Assembly (NCBI GenBank): GCA_965153355.1
Contig: OZ231127.1
Span: 51,522,001 to 51,586,000, forward strand
Reading direction: 5' to 3'
Origin: Flaccisagitta enflata
Taxonomy: Eukaryota; Chaetognatha; Sagittoidea; Aphragmophora
Length of the DNA stretch: 64,000 bases
Part shown: positions 37,075 to 50,929 of the stretch, piece after piece
Position numbering within the stretch: the first letter of the stretch is position 1
Layout of the letters: each line of letters opens with the position of its first letter
The notes under the pieces: model-generated
Seen by the model: the letters and a program-made list of their open reading frames with translations, nothing else
Told to the model about the DNA's origin: nothing
The model's database searches: none
Program-made: the position numbers and the translations under genes

Positions 37075-37298
37075 GCTATAAGAAATGTGTTCACACCTAA
37101 AGACATGGAATCACAAAAATACTCATAAATCAAGAATGCCTAGACTGAGGGACTTGAAATTTTAGGGTTAGATGCAGAATTTGATGCTCTTTCAGACCAT
37201 ACCCAGTGCAAACTTCCCTAGTTTCTGATGATGGGTCTCAATACTAGGAATCACAGTGTGACATAAGCGTGACAGGGTGTGAACACATTTCTTATAGC
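37075..37298. mobile_element. MITE with 23-bp perfect inverted ends
   Basis: 37075-37097 (starting GCTATAAGAAATGTG) is the exact reverse complement of 37276-37298. If TA is the duplicated target, the element proper is 37079-37294. The interior of about 180 bp is non-coding. Confidence 0.7.
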
Positions 37299-38267
37299 AC
37301 ATTGAAATTTTCATATTTCTACATTGAGACATGGCAAAGTCACGAAATTTGGCATGAACACTCTCATATGTCTTCACTAAACGGGCAAAAAAGAAAAAGT
37401 AGAAAAAATCAAGGAAAGATGAGGTTTTTTTATCAATAATTGGAATTTTTCCCAAAAATTGTCAAAGATAGTACTTTTAGAAAAAAACTAAAAAATGTAA
37501 TTTTTCTATGATGAACAAGGTCCTGTCAACAGAAGATTTTAAGTCCTCAAAACCATTACCAGGACCAATGAAAATGTCCCATTTCTTCATATCACCTCAT
37601 GTTTTTTCTCAAATTTTACAGTGATGATAGTCAGTGTGACCTAAATAGGACATGTAGAAATTGGCCAAATCAGCCCTTTTTTGGGTCCTAGATCCTAGTG
37701 ATATGTCGACACTGAAGAAAGTAGGTTGTTACCAGAGTGCTACCTGATGTCCCCGATCACCTAGGGACACTTTTCTCAAAAAAGAAATTGAGGAAGGATA
37801 CTTTATATGTCATCTTATAAGGGTATTTCCTTGGCCCGGCGAATCCCGAATCTTACCCTATACTTTATGGTCTTTTTAGCTTTTTTACAACCACAATAAT
37901 TCAGTGGGGTTGGAATTAGCCAATAATATACAATGAGTCTATGGCATTATAGAAGGGACCAAAAACGATATGAAAAACCTTCAATCAATTTTCAAAATGA
38001 TGTTATCACTTCAGGCAGAAATCTTTTTTGATAGTTCTGTTATTTTTCAGTTGAGGTACCTGTTTTGTGTTGCTTTTCATTTCTAAACAGCTTGAGCTAG
38101 ACATATCGGTTTGCGGTATCAGGTCAGAAATTTAAAGTAGTTTCAAAATCTTATTGATTTTTATGTAAGTTTGTTATTTTAAGCAGAGTTATAGCGATAA
38201 ATGCGTGTTTCCATACTAATGCTCTAGATAGTTAAGGAAGGACATTTTGCAAATTTTATTTTTATCT

Positions 38268-38270
<3 letters not shown>
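37299..38270. other. AT-rich spacer
   Basis: No recognised genes or repeats. Confidence 0.4.
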
Positions 38271-38273
<3 letters not shown>

Positions 38274-38319
<46 letters not shown>

Positions 38320-38831
38320 AAAAGAGAAATTGAGATAAGGACGATGAAAAGATGAACTCAAAGCAGCTGAAAAAAAAATGAGAATCACGCACACAAAAAC
38401 AATTGGGGGAAATGCCACGCAAAAAAGGGGAAAAATCCAGTGCCATGAACGATTGAAGACGCTTCAAAGAGAAAAGAAATACAGAAAGCGAATGAAAGAA
38501 AAAAATTCCTAAATTTTTCTAAAGGGGGAAAAATAAGAAAAAAAAAAAAATAACTGGAACGAGATGGAACAGACTAGAAGAAAGCAAAAACCAAAGAAGA
38601 GGAAGGGAAAATTGGAGAAGGAGAAGAAGTAGAAGAAGAAGAAGAAGAAGAAGAAGAAGAAGAAGAAGAAGAAGAAGAAGAAGGAGGAGGCAGAGGAAGA
38701 AGACGAGGCAGAAAAAAAAGAGGAAGAAGCAAAGAATTAAAAACACGATTGAGTAAGGAGAGGAAGAAGAAGGAATCCTGGAGAAGAAGAAAGAGGATGA
38801 GGAGGTGGTTGTGAATCTGCGCGTTAACGAA

Positions 38832-38869
<38 letters not shown>

Positions 38870-38870
38870 A
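38274..38870. repeat. (GA)n and (GAA)n microsatellites
   Basis: (GA)n at 38274-38316, (GAA)n at 38625-38683 and (GA)n at 38837-38868. Confidence 0.93.
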
Positions 38871-38929
38871 AAAAGAGTAGTGGTTAGTTATTCAACTACA
38901 GAAGCAGATCTGAGAGGAAAAGCATTGAG

Positions 38930-39274
<345 letters not shown>

Positions 39275-39606
39275 AACTAGCGGTTTCTCTCTTTCGGCCC
39301 CAATATGTTCTCCGTAAAACAGCATCTTTCCTGCCTTGGGCAACTCTTTCGACCCCATGAGAGATATCATATATATCGCAAAGCAAATTGGAACTTTTGG
39401 CAATTTTCGTTGAACATTTGGTGGGTTTTGTCTAAACCTATCAAAGTATCATTTCCACGCGAATCATTTTTAAAAGTCGCACTTTCAGATAACTATTTAC
39501 TAATTCACTCGATTTCAAATTAACCGATTAAAACTTAAACTGTTAAAAAGCTCTCATTTGAATCTTTCATTAGTCTTCAATCGAGCTCATCACTCATCTA
39601 GCTTTA

Positions 39607-39836
39607 TTTTTTGTAGCGTGCACGCGACTCTACACCCCGCTTTGTCCATCCGTTCGTCCGTTGGTCGGTCGGTCTGTCTGTTGGTCCATCACACTTTTAC
39701 TTTTTTTTATAAATTTTATTTCCTCAAGTCATTTTAAGTCATTTAAAAGTATACCGAGTCATCCTAAGTCATTCTAAGTCATTGTAAGTCATTTTGTAAG
39801 TCTCGCACGCGACTTATAGGTGTTGGCCTTGTTTTT
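39607..39836 (+). repeat. Family H repeat, type B
   Basis: Type B keeps the hairpin end and tetramers but has an AAGTCATT run (39725-39795) followed by CGCACGCGACTTATAGG and TGTTGGCCTTGTTT. Confidence 0.8.
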
Positions 39837-40075
39837 ATAAACGGAACAGAAATATCTTGATTACTTAGCTTAGCTTAGACAAGCTCTCACTTCTAGACCG
39901 TTTTAGGTATACATTGGCGATCGGTCTGGAATCGAGATTGAAAGAAAATTCAGGAATCTTTAGGACCACTTTGGCGTGACAATTTTGACAACAAGTTTGA
40001 CAATTTTTTTTGTCTTCTTAGTTAACCAACAGAGAGGTTCTTTTAATCGGGTAGCAGCATATAACTGTTAAATAG

Positions 40076-40990
40076 TCGCAAAAGCGTTAGATGGTCAGCG
40101 GTACCCGTTGCCCCTCTGTGAGTATAGGGGTTGTCGCATTGGGAAAATTATCGAGATATGGCATAGGGAATATCTTGATGATATCTAGATAATACGCCCA
40201 ATGCGACAACCCCTTATATGTGGGTGTGTGATGGTGACAGGGGCAGTGGCCCCGAAGGGGCCGATGACCTATGCTCAGTGAGTTTTGAAGCTCTAGGATT
40301 GAATTTGAGCATCAATAATGGGATTTGAGCCTCAAGGCTGTGATTTGAGCCATGAGGCTGTGAATTGAGCCTGGAGGCTGTAATTTGAGCCTCAAGAATG
40401 GGATTTGAGGCTTGAGGCATGGATTTGAGGCCTTAGGCTGGGATATGAGCCTCGAGGCTGGAATTTGAGTCTCCAAGCTGTGATTTGAGCCATGAGACTG
40501 TTGTTTGAGCCTCGAGGCTGTGATTTGAGACTTGAGGCTGGGATTTGAGACTTGAGGCTGGGATTTGAGGCTTTAGGCTGGGATTTGAGCCTTGAGGCTG
40601 GGATGTGAACCTTGAGGCTAGGATATGGGCCTCTAGACTGGGATTTGAGCCTCAAGAAGGAGGAGAAGAAGGAGGAAGGGGGATTTGAGAGGTCAGCAGG
40701 CCCCGAAGGAACCGATGACCTATGCTAGGCTGTAATTTGAGTCATAAGGCTGGGATTTGAGCCAAAAGATTGGAATATGAGCAATGAAGCTGGGATTTAA
40801 GCCATAAGGTTGGAATTTGAGCCCTGAGCCTGGGATTCAAGCTCGAGACTGTGATTTGGGCTTGAGGCTGCGATTGCAGAAGCCAGGAGGGACGGAGAAG
40901 AAAGAGGAGGAGAAGGAGGAGAAGAAGGAGAAAATTTCTCCCTGTGTGAAAGCATAGGTCATCGGCCCCTTCGTGGCCGCTGCCCTAAAG
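40076..40990. mobile_element. Palindromic minisatellite element (family M), copy 2
   Basis: It starts GTCGCAAAAGCGTTAGATGG and TCAGCGGTACCCG. The core GGCCCCGAAGGGGCC and GATGACCTATGCT at 40243-40276 is mirrored by AGCATAGGTCATCGGCCCC at 40949-40967. Between them lie some 25 units of GGCTGGGATTTGAGCCTCGA. A partial second core sits inside at 40700-40724. A short palindromic MITE is inserted near the left end. Confidence 0.82.
40127..40216. mobile_element. Short palindromic MITE inserted in family M element
   Basis: GGGGTTGTCGCATTGGG at the left and CCCAATGCGACAACCCC at the right are exact complements, with ATTATCGAGATATGGC inside. It is the third copy of the 22066 type. TA lies at the left edge and TTA at the right. 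Confidence 0.85.
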
Positions 40991-41146
40991 GACCTACTCC
41001 GGAGGTAAATGAGGCATAACCTAGCCGCGTGCGTTTGGATAGGAACGGAATTGCAAGTTTTCACACTTTTCAACGGATCAACTAAGGAACAGACGGACCG
41101 ACGATGCCTCCCATGGATTCGCTTTGCGTCCAACTTATATGAACAT

Positions 41147-41947
<801 letters not shown>

Positions 41948-42165
41948 TAACTCGTTGTCTCTGACGTCTTTGTCCACCTGGTATGTCGTTTCTCAAAAGG
42001 GGCCCCAAATCCGGCCCCATATCTTGATGCTGGATCTGGCAATCGCTATCTGGAGTGGAAAAGGCTAGCCAGATCTTGATTGCTCTAAATATACTGATTC
42101 TTGGTCCAAGACAACACTACAAGTTCCAGGAACAAAAAGTCTGTCCAGATAGCGTGCTCTTTGAT

Positions 42166-42316
<151 letters not shown>

Positions 42317-43230
42317 ATTGCATAGAGCAATTCATATCGCATTAGCATATTACAGTAGATAGCAGACTCTGCCCCAAATTCAATCTGACAACCCCAGCCC
42401 GATGGTTTTTGCATTCCATATAGTCAAATAGAGGGCCCAGGGCCAATGAACGGGTTTTGGATTGGATTTTGCAACCAGCTCTTTTCAAATTTTGATGCGC
42501 ATAAAGTGGTGGCTGTGGTACAAATCTTGTTTTTAGGTCATTTCAATCTCAAAATTGGGTCACTTGGCCTGAGAAAAAAGACTCAAAATCCATGAGATTA
42601 TAAAACTAGAGCTCAAGAGCTAACCAGTGGTGCAATCCGCATGTTTCTATCTTCATTTGTTGAAATTTCACAGCATTTCAAAGATGAGGCTCATGGAGGT
42701 CAAATTGCAGCCTCAATTTCAGTGGCAATTTTGACATTTTTCACAGATTTCAACACATTTCGGCTTTGGATAGACCAATTTGCATGAAATTGGTGACCAA
42801 ATTAAAGAGTTTCTCCCTGCTCTAGCTGATGGTAAATGAATTTTGATCAACATGACCCCCAAATTATTTTTATCGACTGTAGAAAGCAGGTGTAAAAAAG
42901 ATCAATTTTTTTGAAAAATTTGTCAACTTTGGACAAAAAATTCACCGCCTCCAATTTGAAAAATGACCTAAAATCCATGAGCAAAATAAACTACTGCTCA
43001 AGTGCTAAGTTAGCACTGCTAACTAGTGGTGCAATCGGCATGTAGCTAAGCTGTGGCATTTAGATTCAACAGTACTTCAAAGATCAAAGGTTAAGCCAAA
43101 ATGATGATTTTTGGTTATTTTGGCCATTTTGGCCTCAAAATCAGGCACTTTTGGCTTTGAAATCGAAATAAAAATCCATGAAATTATAAAACTAGAGCAA
43201 ATTTTTGGAAATGGGACTGTAAAAACATAA

Positions 43231-43292
43231 AAGAGGTACCAACCAACTGGCCAACAAAGCGGGGTAAAGCATCGTGTAGCACGCGACTGAAA
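43231..43292 (-). repeat. Family H fragment inside the foldback element
   Basis: ACCAACTGGCCAACAAAGCG then TAGCACGCGACTGAAAC, the 3' end of a type A copy. Confidence 0.65.
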
Positions 43293-43318
43293 CTAACCTA
43301 TCAGAGAAACAACACCAG

Positions 43319-43667
43319 TTCAACATACAGCATTTATTTCTTTTTTTTTCTCGTTTTTTGATAAACTTCATGAAATTCAGTTATTTCATTTGATACTGAA
43401 ATGAATATGAAATTCCCTGACCATACAAATTTTTGATAGGCAGGGATCCCGTGCCACTCTTCAATAGGTTTACTAAGAAAATTGGTCCCTACCCCCCAAG
43501 CGTCAAAGAAATGAACTCTGATCCCCAACCCAATCTGCTATTGACTCTGTCGATTCTAGGGGTCGCATCGAGACTTTTCCCTATTTCAGTATTAAATGAA
43601 ATAACTGAATTTCATGAAGTTTATCAAAAAATGAAAAAAAAAGAAGAAATAAATGCTGTATGTTGAA
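43319..43667. mobile_element. Nested 349-bp inverted-repeat element
   Basis: Left TTCAACATACAGCATTTATT and right AATAAATGCTGTATGTTGAA. The similarity of the arms runs for about 84 bases (through GATAAACTTCATGAAATTCA). It sits in the loop of the larger foldback. I could not identify a target duplication. Confidence 0.75.
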
Positions 43668-43714
43668 TACGTCCCGTGAAACGCCCCAAACTTTGACTAT
43701 GGCTCTCACCAATC

Positions 43715-44041
43715 TTACCACAGTTGAGGCTTGGTAAAAAAATATTCCATGCCAAATTTTGGGCCTCTGAGATAGCAGGAACCTTTGTTGGGGTGAGAGG
43801 TTGAGGTTTGTATTGAATTAGCATTGGAATCAATATTTCCATGGTATACCATTTGTCTCTGCCATGATTTCCTAAAACTAAAGGTCACACTAGCAAGGTT
43901 CTGCAGTTCCAGAAAGGCCTGAGAGTGCATGGGACGGCCACCAAGCCTGGTAAGGTGAGTGAGAATATCGAAGTTTGGAAATATGAACGTAATGTTGAAC
44001 TGGTATTTGTTTTTAACCGACAGGAGTTGAATTTCGATCAC
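43715..44041 (-). CDS. Unrecognised open frame in the foldback loop (doubtful)
   Basis: 108 codons from ATG 44041. The stretch from LTRLGGRPMHSQAFLELQNL (with TTACCAG before GCTTGG as a possible splice acceptor) has coding-like composition. It does not resemble a transposase I know. It may be captured host sequence or chance. Confidence 0.2.
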   Translation of the reverse strand: MIEIQLLSVKNKYQFNITFIFPNFDILTHLTRLGGRPMHSQAFLELQNLASVTFSFRKSWQRQMVYHGNIDSNANSIQTSTSHPNKGSCYLRGPKFGMEYFFTKPQLW

Positions 44042-44219
44042 GTCTTCTAACTACCCGCTTTGTTAGCGATTGAATTGAGTACCTCTTTAATATTACAATC
44101 CAATTTCCCAACTGCTCTAATTTATAATCTCATGGGTCTATTCGATTTCAGCTAAAAGTGCCCAGTACAACCAACCAAATGGCGAAAATAAAAATCACCA
44201 TTTTAACTTAACCTTTGAT

Positions 44220-44358
44220 CTTTGAAGTAGGGATGTGGAAGCGGTCGATTTTAGTGCCGCTTCCGCCGCTTCCGCTTCCATTTTCTAGTACAAATACTAG
44301 TAGCTATCCCATCCTCCAAGATGGAAGCGGTTATCGCTTCCACAACCCTACTTTGAAG
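44220..44358. mobile_element. 123-bp hAT-type MITE with 8-bp target duplication
   Basis: The element 44228-44350 starts TAGGGATGTGGAAGCG and ends CGCTTCCACAACCCTA. It is flanked by CTTTGAAG on both sides (44220-44227, 44351-44358). An 8-bp duplication and a TAGGGNTGT start are hAT features. The same host sequence without the insert exists twice elsewhere in this foldback element (CTTTGATCTTTGAAG at about 44922, and inverted near 43075). Confidence 0.88.
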
Positions 44359-45640
44359 TACTGTAGAATCTAAATGCCACAGCTTAGCTACATGCCGATT
44401 GCACCACTAGTTAGCACTTGAGCAGGTATTTATTTTGCTCATGGATTTTAGGTCATTCTTCAAATTGAAGGCGGGTGAATTCTTTGTTCAAAGTTGACAA
44501 ATTTTCCAAAAAAATTGACTTTTTTACACCTGCTTCTACAGTCGATAAAAAGAATTTGGGGTCATGTTGATCAAAAATTCATTTACCATCAGCTAGAGCA
44601 GGAAAAACTCTTTTAATTTGGTCACCAATTTCATGCAAATTGGTCTATCCAAAGCCAAAATATGTTGAAATCTGTGAAAAATGTCAAAATTGCCACTGAA
44701 ATTGAGGCTGCAATTTTACCTCCATGAGCCTCATCTTTAAAATGCTCTCAAATCTTAACAAATGAAGATAGAAATACGCGGATTGCACCACTGGTTAGCT
44801 CTTGAGCTCTAGTTTTATAATCTCATGGATTTTTATTTTGATTTCCAAGCCAAAGGTAGCCGATTTTGAGGCCAAAATGGCCAAAATAACCAAAAATCAC
44901 CATTTTGATTCAACCTTTGATCTTTGAAGTTCCGTAAATCTAAATGCCACAGCTTAGCTACATGCCGATTGCACCACTAGTTGGCACTTGAGCAGTAGTT
45001 TATTTTGCTCATGGATTTTAGGTCATTTTTCAAATTAGAGGCGGGTGAATTTTTTGTCCAAAGTTGACAAATTTTCCAAAAAAAATGACTTTTTTACACC
45101 TGCTTCTACAGTCAATAAAAAAAATTTGGGGTCATATCGATCAAAAATTCATTTACCATCAGCTAGAGCAGGAAAAACTCTTTAATTTGGTCACCAATTT
45201 CATGCAAATTGGTCTATCCAAAGCCAAAATATGTTGAAATCTATGAAAAATGTCAAAATTGCCACTAAAATTGAGGCTGCAATTTTACCTCCATGAGCCT
45301 CATCTTTGAAATGCTCTCAAATCTTAACAAATGAAGATAGAAACATGCGGATTGCACTACTGGTTAGCTCTTGAGCTCTAGTTTTATAATCTCATGGATT
45401 TTGAGTCTTTTTTCTCAGGTCAAGTGGCCCAATTTTGAGATTGAAATGACCTAAAAACAAGATTTGTACTACAGCCACCACTTTATGCACATCAAAATTT
45501 GAAAAGAGCTGGTTGCAAAACCCATTCAAAAACCCGTTCATTGGCCCTGGGCCCTCTATTTGACTATATGGAATGCAAAAACCATCGGGCTGGGGTTGTC
45601 AGATTGAATTTGGGGCAGAGTCTGCTATCTAATATTACAG

Positions 45641-45930
45641 GTTGTGGTTACTAGAGTCATCGAATATTCATTCTGTTGTTATAAATAATCTTGCAAACAA
45701 GCTTAATAGGCTCCAACATGAAGCTATTTTTCATTCACTGGGTTTCATTTTATTCTATTTTGAAGATGTATCAAAAAGCACTTTAGGAAGGAATCTATTT
45801 TTACTAGTTACATGTATAGCAGCCCAATGCTACACAAAAATATAAAAAAACCCTCTTTCATATGATTTTTCAATTTTCGCGCAAAAAAACAAGACAGAAG
45901 TATATGTAAAAAAAGAGGTTAAAGAAAATA
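45641..45930. other. Spacer, nothing assignable
   Basis: Short open frames only. Confidence 0.4.
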
Positions 45931-45931
45931 G

Positions 45932-45933
45932 TA

Positions 45934-45964
<31 letters not shown>

Positions 45965-46115
45965 AAGAAGAAGAAGAGAAGAGAAAGAGAGACAGAAAGA
46001 AAAAACTAAAAGAAAAAGAAAGAAAAAGAAAAGAAAGAAAGAAAAAAGAAAGAGAAAGAAAAAAGAAAAAGAAAGAAAGAGAAAGAAAGAAAGAAAGAAG
46101 AGAGAAGTGAAAGAG
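45932..46115. repeat. (GA)n/(GAAA)n microsatellite
   Basis: (GA)n, then degenerate GAAA units. Confidence 0.93.
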
Positions 46116-46339
46116 TGAATAATAATAAAATGAAAAGGAGAGAAAGAAAACGGGATCCTGAAGTCGACCAACACACGCGATATGGGATTGCTTTCTTGCT
46201 CCAGATTGTGATGTTGTTAACAAGGCCAGAGCTGGCTTCTTACTTTAAAGAGAATATGGAGAATGTGGCCAGATGGTGCATCAAGATCTAGCCTTGGATC
46301 GCGGATGCGATTTGAGAGATGACATATCACTTGTCAACG

Positions 46340-46352
46340 TCGTCATCGTCGT

Positions 46353-46446
<94 letters not shown>

Positions 46447-46448
46447 GC

Positions 46449-46479
<31 letters not shown>

Positions 46480-46485
46480 GTTGTT
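46340..46485. repeat. (GTC/GTT)n microsatellite
   Basis: About 45 GTT triplets preceded by GTC/ATC triplets. 46486-46920 shows no gene and has a G run at 46831-46844. Confidence 0.96.
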
Positions 46486-46924
46486 TATCACCCCTGACAT
46501 CGAAGAACGCTTTAGAGCAAAAATGGCAGTGGCGACGGTGGAAACAGCGAAGGTGTATTAGTGCAGCTTGTGGAGCTGAGAGCGAAGAAATTAGTGGACT
46601 ATTGAATAGTATTGATCAGTCTTGATCTGGTGTCTTAAAACTGTCGGGGGATGTCCGTTGGATTCTCTCCATCGTACCGTACCATGCTCCTGTTTCTATC
46701 ACCTTATGTCCTACGCATCATACGTTATTCTTTCCTTATCTTTAACTTTTCGGAATTCCGAAGCTCTAATGAGTATAAACAAAAAACTGAGGGACTGATG
46801 ACGTAAGGGAAAATCGGAAGGCAAACCGGGAGGGGGGGGGGGGGTTGAATTCTCATGTGTTTAGATTTACATGTAGATTTGACGGTTGACAAGCGCCCTT
46901 TATACGATTCTGACTTTCGACCAG

Positions 46925-47142
46925 AGCAAGTGACGCGCGTTTACAAAATCGTTGCGGAGGGTGTCCGGGGCGCACAGCTCCCATCCACACACCCCTCACC
47001 CCTCACCCCCCCCCTACACAAGACAATCACCACTGCAGTATCATAAATGTGCTTTTTCATACTTTCTGACTCAATGGACGAACTGTTCAACGGATGGACC
47101 GAAAGAAGGATGAACAAAGTCTCTTATAGGTTGCGGAAAAAC
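46925..47142 (-). repeat. Family H repeat, type C, diverged
   Basis: AAGTGACGCGCGTTTACAAAA, GTTGCGGAGGGTGTCCGGGG, and CTCTTATAGGTTGCGG end. Confidence 0.65.
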
Positions 47143-47281
47143 AAAAGCCAGAAATGTTTGAATTTACGACAGCCGTTTAGACAGTTCCGTAACTCTATGT
47201 CAAAACAATAAAATTTCCGGTGACAGTTGAGATCCTTTCGAAAAACAACAAAAATGGTCGGGCATCGATTCGTTTATGGAC

Positions 47282-47546
47282 TTAGGGCGTGTTTCTAGTG
47301 AAGATGAAAAACGCGTATGTTCCCTTGAAACGCGATAACAGTATGAACACATATTCAAGAAATTCAACTGTCCCATGAGGGAGTGAGCCAAGTGAGTGAG
47401 CGAGCCCGTGAACGAAGCGAGGGAGCGTAGCGAGCGTAGCACTGTGGAGCAAGTGAGCGGAGTGAGCGGAGCGAGCGAATGAACGTAGCGAGCGACCGAG
47501 TGGCAGGTTCAAAACGCGATTGTCTGTGACTAGAAACGCCCCCTGA
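47282..47546 (+). mobile_element. Harbinger-like MITE
   Basis: 47285-47543 starts GGGCGTGTTTCTAGTG and ends GACTAGAAACGCCCCC. The flanks are TTA and TGA, so the duplication has one mismatch. The interior again is CGAGCGTAGCG/GTGAGCGGAG-rich. Confidence 0.78.
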
Positions 47547-47721
47547 AAAAGAAAGTCTATATCGTTGTTATGTGTGGGTGAATCATATATGGTCACAAGG
47601 ATGAGCGTTTTTCTAAATGATAAAACCATCAAACAAGCGTGTGATGACAAGGTGAAAGGGGAAGAGAAAGGGAGAATTGAGAATGGGGATTTCGGTAAAA
47701 AACATAACTTTCTCAACTGAA

Positions 47722-48018
47722 AAAAATGCCGGATACACGGCTACCCAGGTCACGTGCCGACGTGGGGGTGGGCAGGGGCAGTTGTAAACAAGGTTAATCA
47801 AATATTTGGGCAGGAGCAGTGATGCATGGGGAGGGGAGGGGTATGGATGGGAATAGTATGCCCATGCCCACCCGTCCACAACGATATTGTGACCCCGCAT
47901 CACTTGTTATATATAATTTCAAGATTACAATCCAAAATAATCAAAATGACCAAAAACCAACAGGGCAACCAAACCGACCGACCAACTCCTAGTTCTAGAA
48001 TCGCGTGTGCGCGACCAA
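47722..48018 (-). repeat. Family H composite (types A and C joined)
   Basis: GCCGGATACACGGCTACCC, GGGTGGGCAGGGGC, then a type C patch in the opposite sense (CCCATGCCCACCCGTCC, GATATTGTGACCCCGC), then GACCGACCAACTCC and the end hairpin. It looks like one copy inserted in another. Confidence 0.6.
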
Positions 48019-48094
48019 AAATTGGTGTATTGTCCCCACCTTAAAAATCATCGACTGTTGAAATTTATTGGTTGATTTATTCAATTAAACTGTG

Positions 48095-49010
<916 letters not shown>

Positions 49011-49011
49011 A

Positions 49012-49081
49012 AGAGAGAGAGAGAGAGAGAGAAAATTGAAGCAAGAGGAGAGAAAAGAAAAAGGTTATGAAATCTGAGTGG

Positions 49082-49141
<60 letters not shown>

Positions 49142-49142
49142 T
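49012..49142. repeat. (GA)n microsatellites
   Basis: A short array at 49013-49033 and a longer one at 49085-49141. At 49258-49320 GACTCGTGTATGCACGTA repeats imperfectly. Confidence 0.93.
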
Positions 49143-49329
49143 CGTTAATTAAATTTCAAAATAATTTATTTTTTCAAGGAAGGGGGGACGAGGGATGAAA
49201 CTGAACGCGGACTGATTTAAAAGTAAAACGAGTCAACACGCCAACGGAGAAGTAAAGACTCGTGTATGCACGTATATGCACGTATGCCGACTCGTGTATG
49301 CACGTAGTATGCCGACTCTAGTCTAATGC

Positions 49330-50640
49330 TCCCTTTGCGTAAGCGTATTGACCATGAGGGTGGGCATTGAAAGGTGTTAGACATAAAGAAACCTATGTCC
49401 ATCTACGAAATACAGTCTCGACTAGACTTGCGATAACGGGGGCAAACATTATGGAAAAAACAAATGAAGTCAGGGGAGTGATATTTGGAATATAAACTAA
49501 TATCATTCCCATAGAAACACATTGCTTACTATGATATCAATAATTTGAGAAATTTCATCAGGGAACATCGCTTAAGACAGAAAATTTATGAAGACAAATG
49601 AAGTGTTTCACCATACATTTTGGATCATTATGAGGACAGTAATGAAGCTGGAATGGTTATTTTAGACAAATTGTCTCCAAAGACACTTGGTGCATATATT
49701 TTTATTGTATTCTCAACTAAAGTGCAGCTTGAACTATGCGAATAACATAAAAACAAGCATGAAAATTATGTTTTTTGGTGAATTTCTGCTTACACTTTTT
49801 TTCATTTTCTGAGGTCGAAATTCTAAGAAAGCCAAACACAGGGAAATTTTGCATTTTGAAAAAAATAGTTCTCTCTGTAATCGATTTGGGAAGAGAACTA
49901 TGTTTTTTGTTTCTTCATTTTTTCATTTCCTATGCAAATTTAGAATTTCGACCAGCCCCCTATCAGTGACCAAAAATAAAAAAAGCACAATTTTTCAAAA
50001 CAATTGTTTTGCTAACATTGTCTAAACTTGGTCCTTTTGCTAAAAAAATGCAAATTTTTCTTTTGAATATCATGTCTGAGCCATCTCAATCACTTTTATT
50101 CACTTATTTTTGCATTTTCATTTATACATGTTTTTCATTTTGACCTTCTTTGAAACACAAATGTTGCCTTCGGAGGGAAGCCGTCTTAAGTTCAAATTTG
50201 CTACAATTTTCCCACAATATGTTCTTTAAGAATATCGGTCGCTTGGTAGTTGCTACGAAGCATCATAAGGTGGTCACACATAGTTACGCTCCCTAGCAAT
50301 GGCTAAACTAACACTATTCTTACAGAACACATTGTGGGAAATTTGCAGTAAACTTGATTTTAAGCAATATTCTTTAAAATTTTTTGTTAGAATATTCATA
50401 TTTCAGCAGGAATACATGTGTTTCCTTAGCAACAAACACCCATCAACTCCCATCAGCAATAAAGCACCTTTAAATTATTCTATATTCTAAATATAAATGC
50501 ATTGTATTTATTTGTTATCTTAATATGAATTCCCTTGTATATCCATGTCTAGACGACATAGTCTGTACTATATGTATCATAATTTTCTCCTTGACAAGAT
50601 CCTAATAGGGCCACACCCCTTTATTACAATGAATCAAACA
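49330..50640. other. AT-rich spacer
   Basis: No gene is recognised. ORFs are short and motif-free. Confidence 0.4.
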
Positions 50641-50657
50641 CACAAACACACGCACAC

Positions 50658-50700
<43 letters not shown>
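50641..50700. repeat. (AC)n microsatellite
   Basis: About 30 AC units with two CGC interruptions. A second array is at 51038-51100. The flanks GGAAATGCCAGTCGGACATA (50725) and its inverse at 50993 suggest the two arrays lie in an inverted repeat. Confidence 0.93.
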
Positions 50701-50701
<1 letters not shown>

Positions 50702-50807
50702 GGGGGGTCGGTAACAACGAACTTTGGAAATGCCAGTCGGACATACGGCCAAAGTGTGCACAATAACAATATATAATCACATGTGAAAGGAAAAAGGGGT
50801 AACACCA

Positions 50808-50929
50808 TATCATTTACAGTCGTGCCACACCCCTTATTTACATTGTAATAGATAGGGAGAAGGAAGAGGAAGAGGAAGCTCCTATACTTTACAATGGGAA
50901 TGGAAGGGTTGGCACGACTGTAAATGATA
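50808..50929. mobile_element. Hairpin MITE with TA duplication
   Basis: TATCATTTACAGTCGTGCCA at the left is mirrored by TGGCACGACTGTAAATGATA at the right. If TA is the duplicated target, the element proper is 50810-50927. A mariner/pogo type is likely. Confidence 0.75.

Larger units (their letters stand above)
42347..45640. mobile_element. 3.3-kb foldback transposon, 9-bp target duplication (MULE-like)
   Basis: Element 42356-45631, flanked by ATATTACAG at 42347-42355 and 45632-45640. The ends are TAGATAGCAGACTCTGCCCC and its exact reverse complement. The arms are about 0.8 kb each and strongly alike (42356-43150 against 44880-45631). The right side carries an extra direct copy at 44190-44835, offset by 570 bp. 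A 9-bp duplication and long TIRs are typical of Mutator-like foldback elements. No transposase is seen. Confidence 0.85.
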
